Source of the DNA: Methylotetracoccus oryzae
GTDB lineage: Bacteria; Pseudomonadota; Gammaproteobacteria; Methylococcales; Methylococcaceae
Direction of reading: 5' to 3'
Assembly: GCF_006175985.1 (NCBI RefSeq)
Contig: NZ_SRSH01000010.1
Coordinates: 62,001-126,000 of the forward strand
Length of the DNA stretch: 64,000 nucleotides
In this document: positions 28,298 through 36,905 of the stretch, one piece after another
Layout of the letters: every line of letters starts with the position of its first letter
Numbering within the stretch: position 1 is the first letter of the stretch
Notes under the pieces: generated by a model
What the model saw: the letters and a program-made list of their open reading frames with translations, nothing else
Databases searched by the model: none
Told to the model about the DNA's origin: nothing
Translations under genes and position numbers: made by a program

Positions 28298-28996
28298 TCA
28301 CCCGTGGTCGTGGGGACGTTGCGCCGACAGGTAGAAGAACCTTGCGCGCTGTTCGGGACGACGACTGCTGGCCTCGATACGTTCGCTGATCGCGATCTCA
28401 CTGTACCCGGCGTCCTGCAGCAGGGTCCGTAACTCTTCGCGGTTGAAATGATGCGTGCGATAGAGCACCTGACCCGCGGCATCCCGCGACAGGTAGGTAA
28501 AGGGCTCGCCGGTCACCGCAGCGTCGGTCGCATAGAGGCGTGCGTACTCGGTATTGATGTCGTCGGAGGTACCGGACGCGGACAGGTAGAGCGATCCCCC
28601 GGGCTTGAGTACGGCAAAGGCATTGCGCAGCAATTGGTGTCGATCTGCGGCATCGCCGATGACCGAGAGTACCAATTGAACAACCACGCCATCGTAGAGT
28701 GCGTCCGGCGGTTGCAATCCATTGGCGGCCGCGATGTCCGCGACGGCGAACGAGACCCCAGGCAGGGTGGTTTGGGCCTGGGCTATCGCGGCTGGATTGA
28801 TGTCGAGACCGGTTACCGCATGGCTGCGGTCGAGGAGCCAGGCGCTCACCTGGCCGGTGCCACAGCCGAGATCCAGGAGGCAGCTGGGGACGGGTAGAGT
28901 CTCCAGCCACGCTTCAAGTTGAGTGAGATCATGCTTCGTGGGGATCGCCCGCGGTGCGCAGGCTCGCCAATCGGAACGGCTTTGGGAATCGGTCAT
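28298..28996 (-). CDS. Class I SAM-dependent methyltransferase
   Basis: 232 residues from ATG 28996; an upstream in-frame start at 29062 is possible. Motif I is LLDLGCGTGQVSAWLLD, followed by the acidic LDINPAAIAQAQ and VADIAAANG. VLKPGGSLYLSASG matches the post-II/III region of Methyltransf_11/25 proteins. No signal peptide. Substrate unknown. It is divergent from rpoS with about 300 bases between them. Confidence 0.85.
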   Translation of the reverse strand: MTDSQSRSDWRACAPRAIPTKHDLTQLEAWLETLPVPSCLLDLGCGTGQVSAWLLDRSHAVTGLDINPAAIAQAQTTLPGVSFAVADIAAANGLQPPDALYDGVVVQLVLSVIGDAADRHQLLRNAFAVLKPGGSLYLSASGTSDDINTEYARLYATDAAVTGEPFTYLSRDAAGQVLYRTHHFNREELRTLLQDAGYSEIAISERIEASSRRPEQRARFFYLSAQRPHDHG

Positions 28997-29300
28997 CGGC
29001 GGAGACGGCTTGGCTTTGCGGAGACTGTCACGCAACGGATGACAACCAGTCCGGGGAGTCAAGCAGCCGGCTGCCGCCCATGGCCGAATCTGTCGGCTTC
29101 AGCGTTTTCCCCTTTCGAATGTGTTTCCTTCGCCGCGATGGCGTAGCACAAGATCTCCCGCGGGCCACCCGACGCACCCCCCGAGGTGTCGGCGTGATTC
29201 TGTGACCGAAGTCGCAAAAATTCCGCTCGAGTTTTCCGCACGCGTGCCGATCCATAGCACGAACCGAACAGAAAACTGTGACCGACTTGGGGAGACTCAC

Positions 29301-30221
29301 ATGGACGCCATCACCGACAACACGGCCGACCTTTTTGAGCAGGACGTTGCCGTAACGGCTTTCGCACCGGAACCGATCAGCGAGACGGTCGAGCGGGATC
29401 TCACCCAGGTCTACTTCCATGACTTGGCCAATGCGCGGTTGCTGACGGCGGACGAAGAGAAGCACTACGGCGCCTTGGCCCGTGAAGGCGATGCCGAGGC
29501 CTTCCGCATCATGGTCGAGTGCAACCTGCGCCTGGTGATCAAGCTGGCCCGCCGCTACATGAACCGTGGCCTGGACCTCTTGGACCTGATCGAAGAAGGC
29601 AACCTGGGCTTGATGCATGCGGTCACCAAGTTCGAGCCCGAGCGCGGCTTCCGGTTCTCCACCTACGCCGCGTGGTGGATCCGCCAGGAAATCGAGAAGG
29701 GGCTGATGAACCAGTCGCGGACGATCCGCCTGCCGATCCATGTGGTGAAAGAACTGAACACCTACCTCCGCGCCTACCGCGAGCTGGCGATGAAGCTGCC
29801 GCGGGATCCGGAGCCGAAGGATGTCGCTGCGCACGTCGGCGCATCGGTCGAAGCCGTAGAGCAGCTGCTGCACCTGAACGAGAAGCTGACCTCGCTGGAC
29901 ACGCCGGTGAAGCTGGGCTCGGACCAGATGATGGTGGATACGGTTGAGGACGAAGCCCAGGTCGACGTCACCGAGCAATTGCACGAGAGGGCGGTCGAGC
30001 GTCAGCTACCCGTCTGGCTGGCCAGCTTGCCGCCGGTGCAGCAGGAAATCCTGACCCGTCGTTTCGGTCTGAATGGCGGTGACGGCGAGACACTCGAGGC
30101 CATCGGCGCCACGGTCGGGATGCCGCGTGAGAAAGTGCGTCAACTGCAGAATGCCGCGCTGAAGCAACTGAAGCGGCTGGCGCAGGAACAGGGCTACGAC
30201 GCCGAGGTGCTGTTTCACTAA
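29301..30221 (+). CDS. rpoS: RNA polymerase sigma factor of the RpoS type
   Basis: 306 residues from ATG 29301 with GGGGAG upstream. Region 1.2/2: TQVYFHDLANARLLTADEE, NLRLVIKLARRYMNRGLDLLDLIEEGNLGL, FRFSTYAAWWIRQEIEKGLMNQSRTIRLPIHV (regions 2.3/2.4). Region 3: LNTYLRAYRELAMKL and LNEKLTSLDTP. Region 4: LPPVQQEILTRRFGL and GMPREKVRQLQNAALKQLKRL. This is the RpoS-like group 2 pattern. It is 24 residues shorter than E. coli RpoS and has Glu/Lys where RpoS usually has Thr-Ile-Glu-Arg in region 2.4, so it might recognise a somewhat different promoter. General stress/stationary-phase sigma by family. Confidence 0.82.
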   Translation: MDAITDNTADLFEQDVAVTAFAPEPISETVERDLTQVYFHDLANARLLTADEEKHYGALAREGDAEAFRIMVECNLRLVIKLARRYMNRGLDLLDLIEEGNLGLMHAVTKFEPERGFRFSTYAAWWIRQEIEKGLMNQSRTIRLPIHVVKELNTYLRAYRELAMKLPRDPEPKDVAAHVGASVEAVEQLLHLNEKLTSLDTPVKLGSDQMMVDTVEDEAQVDVTEQLHERAVERQLPVWLASLPPVQQEILTRRFGLNGGDGETLEAIGATVGMPREKVRQLQNAALKQLKRLAQEQGYDAEVLFH

Positions 30222-30690
30222 ACGGACAAGTTATTCCGCCAGGCTGTGACGCCCCGTCACGGCCCTCCACCACGGCTTCCGACTGACTACCAGGGCTTTC
30301 AGTGACCGTCGTACCCGATAGAAGCGCCGTTTCCATCGAGAAAGCGGTGATTGATCGCTACCCTCTAAGTGTTACATCTTCCGCCGGAAGCGCATCACCG
30401 TCATCGCCAGCGACGCGAGGGCGTCGAACAGCAGGACGTTCATTGCTGGGTCGCCAGCCAGGACGGACGAGAAGCCGACATGAAGTATTCAAACATGTCT
30501 AGGGGTCCTCTTTTCAAGGGCTAGTCCGCACTCTCCAGCCACACGACTCGCATCCTCCGCTTGCAACCCTCGCCGGTTCGAAGGACTATTCCGCGAAGTC
30601 AGCCGATGTCCGCCTGGGATGGGGCACGACCACGTGCCCAGAGCGGCGGCAACCGGTATGGCAGCAGTGGAATGTGGGGAGGTCCTGCCG
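30222..30690. other. Intergenic region before the CoM island
   Basis: About 470 bases between rpoS and the aldehyde dehydrogenase. A small inverted repeat GTGAC-GCCCC-GTCAC lies at 30246-30260, after rpoS. No sigma-54 promoter or NifA-type site was found. Confidence 0.4.
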
Positions 30691-32103
30691 ATGCTTGCCG
30701 AATTTTCGGACGACGAAAGCGTTGCGCACCTGTTGGTCGGCCGTGCGCGCACGGCTCAGGCGCAGATCGAGGCCTATCGCCAGGACGAGGTCGACGCGCT
30801 GACGACGGCCGTTGCGTGGTCGGTCGTTCGTCCCGATCGCGCCGAGGCGCTGGCGCAGCTCGCCGTCGAAGAAGGCGGTTTCGGCAACTTCGCCGACAAG
30901 GTCGTCAAGATCCGCAACCGCATCATCGGAACGCTCGCGGATATGGCGGGGCTGCGCACCGTTGGCGTGGTCGAGGAGACCCCGGAGCGGGGGCTGGTCA
31001 AGATCGCCAAGCCCGTCGGCGTCGTCGCGGCGCTGATCCCGACGACCGGGCCTGACGCGACGCCTCCGCTAAAGGCCTTGCTCGCGCTGAAAGGTCGGAA
31101 TGCCATCATCGTCGCCGCCCATCCGCGCACCCAGCGCACCACAGAACTGGCGGTGCGCTACATGCGTGAGGCCTGCGAGCAGGTCGGTGCACCGGCTGAT
31201 CTGATCCAAGTGATTGCGCCACCCTCGCTCGGCAAGACCCAGGCACTGATGCGCCAGGCGGACCTGATCGTCGCGACCGGAGGCGAGGCCATGGTGAAGG
31301 CCGCCTACAGTTCGGGGACGCCGGCCTACGGCGTCGGTGTCGGCAATGCGGTGCACGTGGTCGATGAATCCGCGGACCTCGATGATGCCGCGAAGATGAT
31401 CGCCGCGGCCAAGACCTTCGACTACGCGACAAGCTGCCTGGCCGACAACGCCCTCGTCGTCGAAGCCTCGATCTACGACGACTTGCTGACCCGGCTCGGC
31501 GCCCTGGGCGGGTACCTGTGCGGGGCGGACGAAAAGGCCGCGCTGGGTCGCTTGATGTGGCCCGACCCTGATGCGCACATTCCCGCGCTGGCCGTGATCG
31601 CGAAGTCCGCACCGGAAATCGCACGGCTGGCCGGCATCGCGGTGCCCGACAGCACACGCTTCCTGATCGTCGAAGAGGAGGGCACTGGTCCGGGTTACCC
31701 CTTCTCCGGCGAAAAGCTGTGTATCGTGCTCACGCTGTATCGCTACCAGGGTCCGATCGCCCGGGCCGTGGAACGGGTGAATGCAATCACCGACTACCAG
31801 GGGCGCGGCCACACCTGCGGCATTCACACCCTTTTGGACGAACACGTCGATGCGCTGGCCTTCGGTACCCGGACCGCGCGCGTGATGGTCAACCAGAGCC
31901 TCAACGAAGGCGCCGGCAGCCCCCGCAACGGCCTGCCCTACACGCTGAGCCTCAGCTGCGGTACCTGGGGCCGCAACATCACGACCGAGAACGTCAACGC
32001 GCGTCACTTCGTCAACCTGACCTGGGTGTCGCGCCCGATAATGCCACGTCCGATCAGCGAGGATGCCTTGTTCCGGTCGCACTGGGAACGCCACGGGCGA
32101 TAG
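30691..32103 (+). CDS. Aldehyde dehydrogenase, probably CoA-acylating (SauS/EutE-like)
   Basis: 470 residues. ATG 30691 is chosen because GGGGAGG lies eight bases upstream; ATGs at 30619 and 30658 lack this. NAD-binding segments IAKPVGVVAALIPTTGPDATPPLKALLALKGRNAIIVAAHPR and LIVATGGEAMVKAAYSSGTPAYGVGVGN, and catalytic Cys249 in DYATSCLADN, follow the acylating aldehyde dehydrogenase plan rather than the NAD-aldehyde-to-acid plan. Relatives act on acetaldehyde or sulfoacetaldehyde. As first gene of the CoM island it could oxidise an aldehyde bearing the CoM thioether to its CoA thioester, a step proposed for ethene-epoxide metabolism; this is inference. Confidence 0.8.
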   Translation: MLAEFSDDESVAHLLVGRARTAQAQIEAYRQDEVDALTTAVAWSVVRPDRAEALAQLAVEEGGFGNFADKVVKIRNRIIGTLADMAGLRTVGVVEETPERGLVKIAKPVGVVAALIPTTGPDATPPLKALLALKGRNAIIVAAHPRTQRTTELAVRYMREACEQVGAPADLIQVIAPPSLGKTQALMRQADLIVATGGEAMVKAAYSSGTPAYGVGVGNAVHVVDESADLDDAAKMIAAAKTFDYATSCLADNALVVEASIYDDLLTRLGALGGYLCGADEKAALGRLMWPDPDAHIPALAVIAKSAPEIARLAGIAVPDSTRFLIVEEEGTGPGYPFSGEKLCIVLTLYRYQGPIARAVERVNAITDYQGRGHTCGIHTLLDEHVDALAFGTRTARVMVNQSLNEGAGSPRNGLPYTLSLSCGTWGRNITTENVNARHFVNLTWVSRPIMPRPISEDALFRSHWERHGR

Positions 32104-32111
32104 GCGAACCC

Positions 32112-33722
32112 ATGGCAGCAGGCACCGCCGGATATGACTATGTGATCGTCGGCGCCGGTTCGGCCGGCTGCGTGCTGGCGAACCGCCTGTCGGCCGATCC
32201 GGCCTGCCGGGTGCTGCTGCTCGAAGCCGGCGGCGAGGACGATGCGCCCGCGATACGCATTCCCGCGCTTTACCCACAGCTGCAGGATAGCCCCAACGAT
32301 TGGTCCGATCGCACGGTGCCGCAGCCGCATCTGCACGGACGCCGGATCTTCATGCCTCAAGGCCGCGTCCTCGGCGGGTCGAGCAGCATCAACTACATGA
32401 TCTACATCCGAGGACATCCCGCCGACTACGACGCGTGGTACGCAGACGGAAACCCGGGGTGGAGCTATCGCGAGGTCCTTCCCTATTTCATCCGGTCCGA
32501 GTCCAACCGCGCGATCGCCGGCCCTTTTCACGGCGTGGACGGGCCGCTGGTCGTCGAGAGCCACCCTGCCGGAAATCCGTTGGTGGAACGCTATCTCGCC
32601 GCGGCGCAGGAGATCGGTATTCCGTACAACCCGGATTTCAACGGGCAAAGCCAGGAAGGCTGCGGTCCCTTGCAGGCGACTTATGATCGACGTTCCCGCT
32701 GCAGTGCCGCCAATGCTTACCTGCATCCCGCACGGACACGGCCGAATCTGACGGTCCTGACGCACGCGTATGCCACCGGACTCCGCTTCGCGGGGAGTCG
32801 CGTGACGGGGGTCGATCTCCTGCACCGGGGCACGGCGGAACGCGCGGAGGCCGCGCACTGCGTCGTTCTCTCCGCGGGTGCGATCCGCTCACCGCAACTG
32901 CTGCTGCTTTCCGGGATCGGTCCCGAAGACGCGCTGAGGGCCTCAGGTATCCCGGTACGTCTGCACCTGCCCGGCGTTGGCCGGAACCTGCAGGATCATC
33001 TGCACACGCGCGTTCGCTGCGAGATCACGCAGCCCTTGAGCTTTTCCGCGCTCGGGGCCGATGCGCGTGCAGCAGCCCTGCGTGCCTACGAGACCGACCT
33101 TACCGGCCCGGCCGGTTCCAACGCACTGGAAGCGGGCGCGTTCGTCAGAAGCCACCCGGACGAGGCCGTCCCCGGCTTGCAGCTGTTCTTCCTGATGAGC
33201 CTGTCCCCGGACTACCCGGAAGCCGGCTACGTGCGGCGCCACGGCGTATCGTTCACCTCCTACGTCAACCGGCCGGTCAGCCGCGGCCGCATTACGCTGG
33301 CTTCTGCCGACCCGCTCGACCGGCCGGTCATCGACCCGAACTACCTGGCCAGCCCCGAGGATCTGAGGTGCGCAATCGCCGGTGTCCGGTGGAACCTCGA
33401 AATCCTGTACGCGAGCGCCTTCGATGACATCCGTGGCAGGGAGATTGCCCCTGGGGTCGCTGCGCGCAGCGACCGGGACCTCGAAGACTTCGTCCGCAGG
33501 GTGGCCTCGACGACCTGGCATCCCGCCGGAACCTGCAAGATGGGCCGCGACGATCGCGCCGTCGTCGATCCGGAACTCCGCGTGCGCGGCATCGACGGCC
33601 TACGCGTCGTCGACGCGTCCATCATGCCGACCCTCGTCGGCGGCAACACCAATGCGCCGACCATCATGATTGCCGAGAAGGCGGCCGATCTGATCCTGCA
33701 ACGACATCACCGTGATGTGTGA
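32112..33722 (+). CDS. GMC-family FAD alcohol oxidoreductase (choline-dehydrogenase-like)
   Basis: 536 residues, eight bases after the aldehyde dehydrogenase. The Rossmann motif is YDYVIVGAGSAGCVLANRL with LLLEAGG; GMC signature 1 is RVLGGSSSINYMIYIRGHPADYD and signature 2 is GAIRSPQLLLLSGIGP. The C-terminal catalytic His is in STTWHPAGTCKMG and the second in VGGNTNAPTIMIAEKAAD, where Asn replaces the usual second His, as in several GMC alcohol dehydrogenases. By position it may oxidise a hydroxyalkyl-CoM or another alcohol to the aldehyde used by the preceding enzyme. Cytosolic; no export signal. Confidence 0.88.
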   Translation: MAAGTAGYDYVIVGAGSAGCVLANRLSADPACRVLLLEAGGEDDAPAIRIPALYPQLQDSPNDWSDRTVPQPHLHGRRIFMPQGRVLGGSSSINYMIYIRGHPADYDAWYADGNPGWSYREVLPYFIRSESNRAIAGPFHGVDGPLVVESHPAGNPLVERYLAAAQEIGIPYNPDFNGQSQEGCGPLQATYDRRSRCSAANAYLHPARTRPNLTVLTHAYATGLRFAGSRVTGVDLLHRGTAERAEAAHCVVLSAGAIRSPQLLLLSGIGPEDALRASGIPVRLHLPGVGRNLQDHLHTRVRCEITQPLSFSALGADARAAALRAYETDLTGPAGSNALEAGAFVRSHPDEAVPGLQLFFLMSLSPDYPEAGYVRRHGVSFTSYVNRPVSRGRITLASADPLDRPVIDPNYLASPEDLRCAIAGVRWNLEILYASAFDDIRGREIAPGVAARSDRDLEDFVRRVASTTWHPAGTCKMGRDDRAVVDPELRVRGIDGLRVVDASIMPTLVGGNTNAPTIMIAEKAADLILQRHHRDV

Positions 33723-33769
33723 CCACCGCGTCGATGACTCGGCGCTTGCCCCTAACCGGAAAAATCCAC

Positions 33770-33806
33770 TTGTCAACCGAGAACAAATACGGATTGTCAA
33801 CTGAGA
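33770..33806. repeat. Direct repeats upstream of the epoxide:CoM transferase gene
   Basis: TTGTCAACCGAGA at 33770-33782 and TTGTCAACTGAGA at 33794-33806 differ at one base and are 24 bases apart start to start. They lie 130-166 bases before the gene in a 213-base gap with an AT-rich stretch unlike the flanking genes. They could be tandem regulator sites. A TTGACA at 33845-33850 may be a -35 box but no good -10 was seen. Confidence 0.5.
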
Positions 33807-33935
33807 GTGGAGGGCGTATTTTCTCGATTCGGCCCAGTGATGGCTTGACATGTGGCCGGAAGTGCCTGGAAGCATCAAAAGAAGACGGATCTACCGAATA
33901 AGACGCATCGGGCCCTAGAGGCTGGGGAGGGGAGT

Positions 33936-35057
33936 ATGAAGATTCGCGGTCAAGAGGTCACGATTCCAACCAGCATGGTTGGTAACTATCCGAACCCGCG
34001 CTGGTGGGACGCCGAGTTCGCGCGCGCTTTCACCGGCGACCAGGAACCGCCGGACGCGCTGGTGCGCGAAGCGCTGGAAGATGCCGTCGGTGCGATCGCG
34101 CGCGACCAGGAGAACGCCGGCCTGGACATCATCGCCGATGGCCGGGTGCACGGCGACAACTACGCCGATCAAGCCCTTTACTACTACCTTCGCCGCCTGG
34201 GCTACAACCTGAAGGGCGGTCATCTCGGTTTTCCGATCTACAGTCGTCTGCACGCAGGAACGCTCGACCAGGCGATTCGCCGGCACGGCGGCATGATGGT
34301 GGAACAGGCGCGCGCATTGAAGCGGGCTACCCGCAAGCCGATCAAGGTGCAGTACACGGGGGTTCAGGTGCTGGCCCAGTGCACCAATGACCTGCATTAC
34401 AAATCCTCGCGCGAACGCGCGATGGCCCTGGCGGCTGCCATCAACGAAGACCTCCGCGAGATCGATCGGCTGGGCGTCGATTTCATACAGATCGACGAAT
34501 TCACCTGGCCGTACGGATTTGAGGATTGGGCGATCGAGGCGTTCAACCGCGCGGTCGAAGGCGTATCGAACGCCCAGATCATCGTCCACGTGTGTTGGGG
34601 CAACTGGGGTGGAACGCCGGCATATCTTCCGGACGATACCGCGCAGTCGGGCGAGATCTTCGATCTGACCAAACGCCGCGGTAAGGAGCCATCCGCAACG
34701 GCATCGGTCGTGCCGAAAGCCTATCAGGCCAAGATCGACGTGCTGAACCTGGAAAGCTGCGGTCGGCGCAGCGACGACATGAGTGGCCTCGACGTGCTGC
34801 GGGCCCATCCCTTGCCGCCGAATGTCAATTTCTGGGCCGGTGTGATCGATGTGAAAAGCACGATTACCGAAACTGCCGAGCAGGTCGCCGAGCGCATCCG
34901 TCGCCTGCTGGACGTGATCCCGGCGGACCGGCTCGGCGTCACGACCGACTGCGGCCTGATCCTGCTGCAGCGCTACATCGCCATCGACAAGCTGCACGCT
35001 CTGGTTCAGGGGACCGAACTGGTGCGAGCGGAACTCGCCAAGAAAGCCGCGGCCTGA
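33936..35057 (+). CDS. xecA: Epoxyalkane:coenzyme M transferase (2-hydroxypropyl-CoM lyase)
   Basis: 373 residues from ATG 33936 with a GGGGAGGGGAG ribosome site. The enzyme opens an epoxide by attack of the CoM thiol, giving a 2-hydroxyalkyl-CoM. It belongs to the MetE-like zinc thiol-transferase superfamily. The zinc ligands are visible as H218-V-C220 (IIVHVCWGN) and C339 (VTTDCGL), the H-x-C...C arrangement. Length is close to Xanthobacter EaCoMT. It lacks the N-terminal folate half of MetE, and the neighbouring carboxylase and CoM biosynthesis genes argue against a methionine synthase. It starts the core of the CoM island. Confidence 0.88.
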   Translation: MKIRGQEVTIPTSMVGNYPNPRWWDAEFARAFTGDQEPPDALVREALEDAVGAIARDQENAGLDIIADGRVHGDNYADQALYYYLRRLGYNLKGGHLGFPIYSRLHAGTLDQAIRRHGGMMVEQARALKRATRKPIKVQYTGVQVLAQCTNDLHYKSSRERAMALAAAINEDLREIDRLGVDFIQIDEFTWPYGFEDWAIEAFNRAVEGVSNAQIIVHVCWGNWGGTPAYLPDDTAQSGEIFDLTKRRGKEPSATASVVPKAYQAKIDVLNLESCGRRSDDMSGLDVLRAHPLPPNVNFWAGVIDVKSTITETAEQVAERIRRLLDVIPADRLGVTTDCGLILLQRYIAIDKLHALVQGTELVRAELAKKAAA

Positions 35058-35096
35058 CGGGTCATCTCACACGCCGCCTTTAGCGAGGTTGTCCCG

Positions 35097-35318
35097 GTGC
35101 CGGTCTACCGGCTGGAATGCCCCGATTGTGGCCACACCTTCTCCGGCATGGTGCTGTCCGGCACCCGCGAGCCGGAGGAGTGGGTCTGCTCGGCCTGCGG
35201 AGGGAACCGCGCCCGGCCCCTACGCGACATGCCGCCGGTCCCGCATCCGCTGGAGTCCGCGCAGGGGGGCGGATGCCCCTGTTGCGGCGCTCCAGTGCAC
35301 GACCCGAACAAGGCTTGA
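35097..35318 (+). CDS. FmdB-type zinc-ribbon protein
   Basis: 73 residues, GTG start at 35097. Two zinc-knuckle pairs are seen: YRLECPDCGHTF and WVCSACGGNRARP, with a third, GGGCPCCGAP, near the C-terminus. The start PVYRLECPDCGH is typical of the FmdB/regulatory zinc-ribbon family. Its position between the CoM transferase and the carboxylase suggests a small regulatory or chaperone role in this operon; no function has been assigned. Confidence 0.8.
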   Translation: MPVYRLECPDCGHTFSGMVLSGTREPEEWVCSACGGNRARPLRDMPPVPHPLESAQGGGCPCCGAPVHDPNKA

Positions 35319-35345
35319 AGCCTGGACGTTGCCGGGGTAACCGAA

Positions 35346-36905
35346 GTGGTCGATGTCAGCGAGGCGCATTGGTCGACGAAACGCTGGGCGGAGGCCATCG
35401 AGGCTCGCCTGACGGAGGGGGCGGCGGGCGATCCGCTGGTCAACATCCGACGGGGCGATACCCGTGAGTTCGACGCGCTCTTCCTGGGCGGCGGCGCCGG
35501 AGGCCGCTTCGGCGCCGCCTACCTGCGTGCCATGGGCGGGCGACCACTGATCATCGACCGCTGGCCGTTCCTCGGCGGTTCCTGTCCGCACCATGCCTGC
35601 GTCCCGCACCACGTCTTCTCGGACGTCGCCGCGCAGCTGATGCTGGAGCGCACCTTTTCCGGAAAGCTGTGGTTCCAGGATTTGCGGGGCAAGACCGTCT
35701 CGATGCTGGACATCGTCGAAATGTTCCGGCGCGGACGCACCGGACCCCATGCCTTCATGAATTACCAGAGCGCGGAACAACTGGAACTGGAGTTCGTGCT
35801 CGGCCAGCCCGGCCGCTTGCTGGATGCCCGTAGCGTCGCGGTCGGTGAGCAGGTCTACCGCGCCCGCAACCTCGTGCTGGCCACCGGCGCGCGCGCTCGG
35901 CCGCTGCCGAGCATCGCGGATGGAATCGGTGGCGTCTTCAACTACGCGACACTGGTCGACGCGCTGAACTACGAGCCCGGACCGACGGCCATCGTTGTCG
36001 GCAGTGGCAAGACCGCGATCGAGTACGCGTGCTTCTTCAACGCAACCGGGCGTAAGACCTTCGTCGTGTCACGGCAGCCGCCGCTGGCCTTGTTGCCCGA
36101 TGCCGAAACGCGCCGGTTCCTGATCGCGCGCATGGAAGAGCAGGGGATCGAATTCGTGAACCCTGCGGAGGTGGTGTCGTGCGAGGACGATGCGAGCGGT
36201 CGCATCCGTGGGGTGACGCTGTCGGGGTCGCAGGGGCCGCGGCGCATCGCGACCGATTTCCTGTTTCTCGGGCTGGGGGAGCGACCCAATTCCGAGGAAG
36301 CTCATGCGGTCCTCGGCGTTGACCTCGACGACGACGGTTCGGTGCGGGTCGATGACCGGATGCGGACCTCGGTGCCGGGCGTTTACGCGGTCGGCGATCT
36401 GGTCGGCCGGCCGATGGAGATGTTCAAGGCGCGCAAGGGCGGGACCTGCGCGGCGCGCAACATCATGGGGGAGGACGCGCGCTACCAGCCGCGCGACTAT
36501 CCGGATTTCCTGCATACCCACTACGAGGTCTGCTGGCTGGGGCTCGGCGAAGAACAGGCGCGCGAGCGTTACAGCAACGTCGTTGTCATGAAACTGCCGC
36601 CGGACAACCCCGACGGGCACACGGTCGCGCTGCCTGCGGGTGATCGCGTGATGCTGTACGCGATGATGAAGCCGGAGCTGTCGGGCTTCCAGAAACTCGT
36701 GATCGACGGCGATTCGCGGCGCATTCTGGGCGCCTTCCACGTCGGCTATGGCGCGAAGGACGGATTCCAGTATCTGGCGCCGATGGTCCGGAACGGGTTA
36801 ACGGTGGACGAACTCGGGGAGATGGACGAGCTGTTCCTGAATCCGTCCTATTTCATCCAGTTGTGCCGCTTGCGCGCCGGCAGCCGGACCTTGCGCAGCC
36901 TGTGA
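35346..36905 (+). CDS. xecC: 2-Ketopropyl-CoM oxidoreductase/carboxylase-like disulfide oxidoreductase
   Basis: 519 residues, GTG 35346. The enzyme cleaves the CoM thioether of 2-ketopropyl-CoM and carboxylates the enolate to acetoacetate, using NADPH. FAD motif: DALFLGGGAGGRFGAAYL. The redox pair is C80-PHHA-C85 (GGSCPHHACVPHH), with the His that follows the first cysteine after proline as in 2-KPCC. TGPHAFMNYQS has the second active-site His. In 2-KPCC, Phe501 and His506 replace the usual His-Glu dyad; here Phe497 is kept but position 502 is Tyr (LFLNPSYF). It might act on a different ketone or reduce rather than carboxylate. Confidence 0.87.
   Translation: MVDVSEAHWSTKRWAEAIEARLTEGAAGDPLVNIRRGDTREFDALFLGGGAGGRFGAAYLRAMGGRPLIIDRWPFLGGSCPHHACVPHHVFSDVAAQLMLERTFSGKLWFQDLRGKTVSMLDIVEMFRRGRTGPHAFMNYQSAEQLELEFVLGQPGRLLDARSVAVGEQVYRARNLVLATGARARPLPSIADGIGGVFNYATLVDALNYEPGPTAIVVGSGKTAIEYACFFNATGRKTFVVSRQPPLALLPDAETRRFLIARMEEQGIEFVNPAEVVSCEDDASGRIRGVTLSGSQGPRRIATDFLFLGLGERPNSEEAHAVLGVDLDDDGSVRVDDRMRTSVPGVYAVGDLVGRPMEMFKARKGGTCAARNIMGEDARYQPRDYPDFLHTHYEVCWLGLGEEQARERYSNVVVMKLPPDNPDGHTVALPAGDRVMLYAMMKPELSGFQKLVIDGDSRRILGAFHVGYGAKDGFQYLAPMVRNGLTVDELGEMDELFLNPSYFIQLCRLRAGSRTLRSL

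Noticed and set aside
31069..34997. Long minus-strand frames opposite the aldehyde dehydrogenase, GMC and EaCoMT genes
   Set aside because: Antisense shadows of well-supported genes; low-complexity Arg/Gly/His composition.
33936..35057. Cobalamin-independent methionine synthase
   Set aside because: Only the MetE C-terminal-type domain is present, and the context (2-KPCC, SDR, CoM biosynthesis) fits epoxyalkane:CoM transferase.
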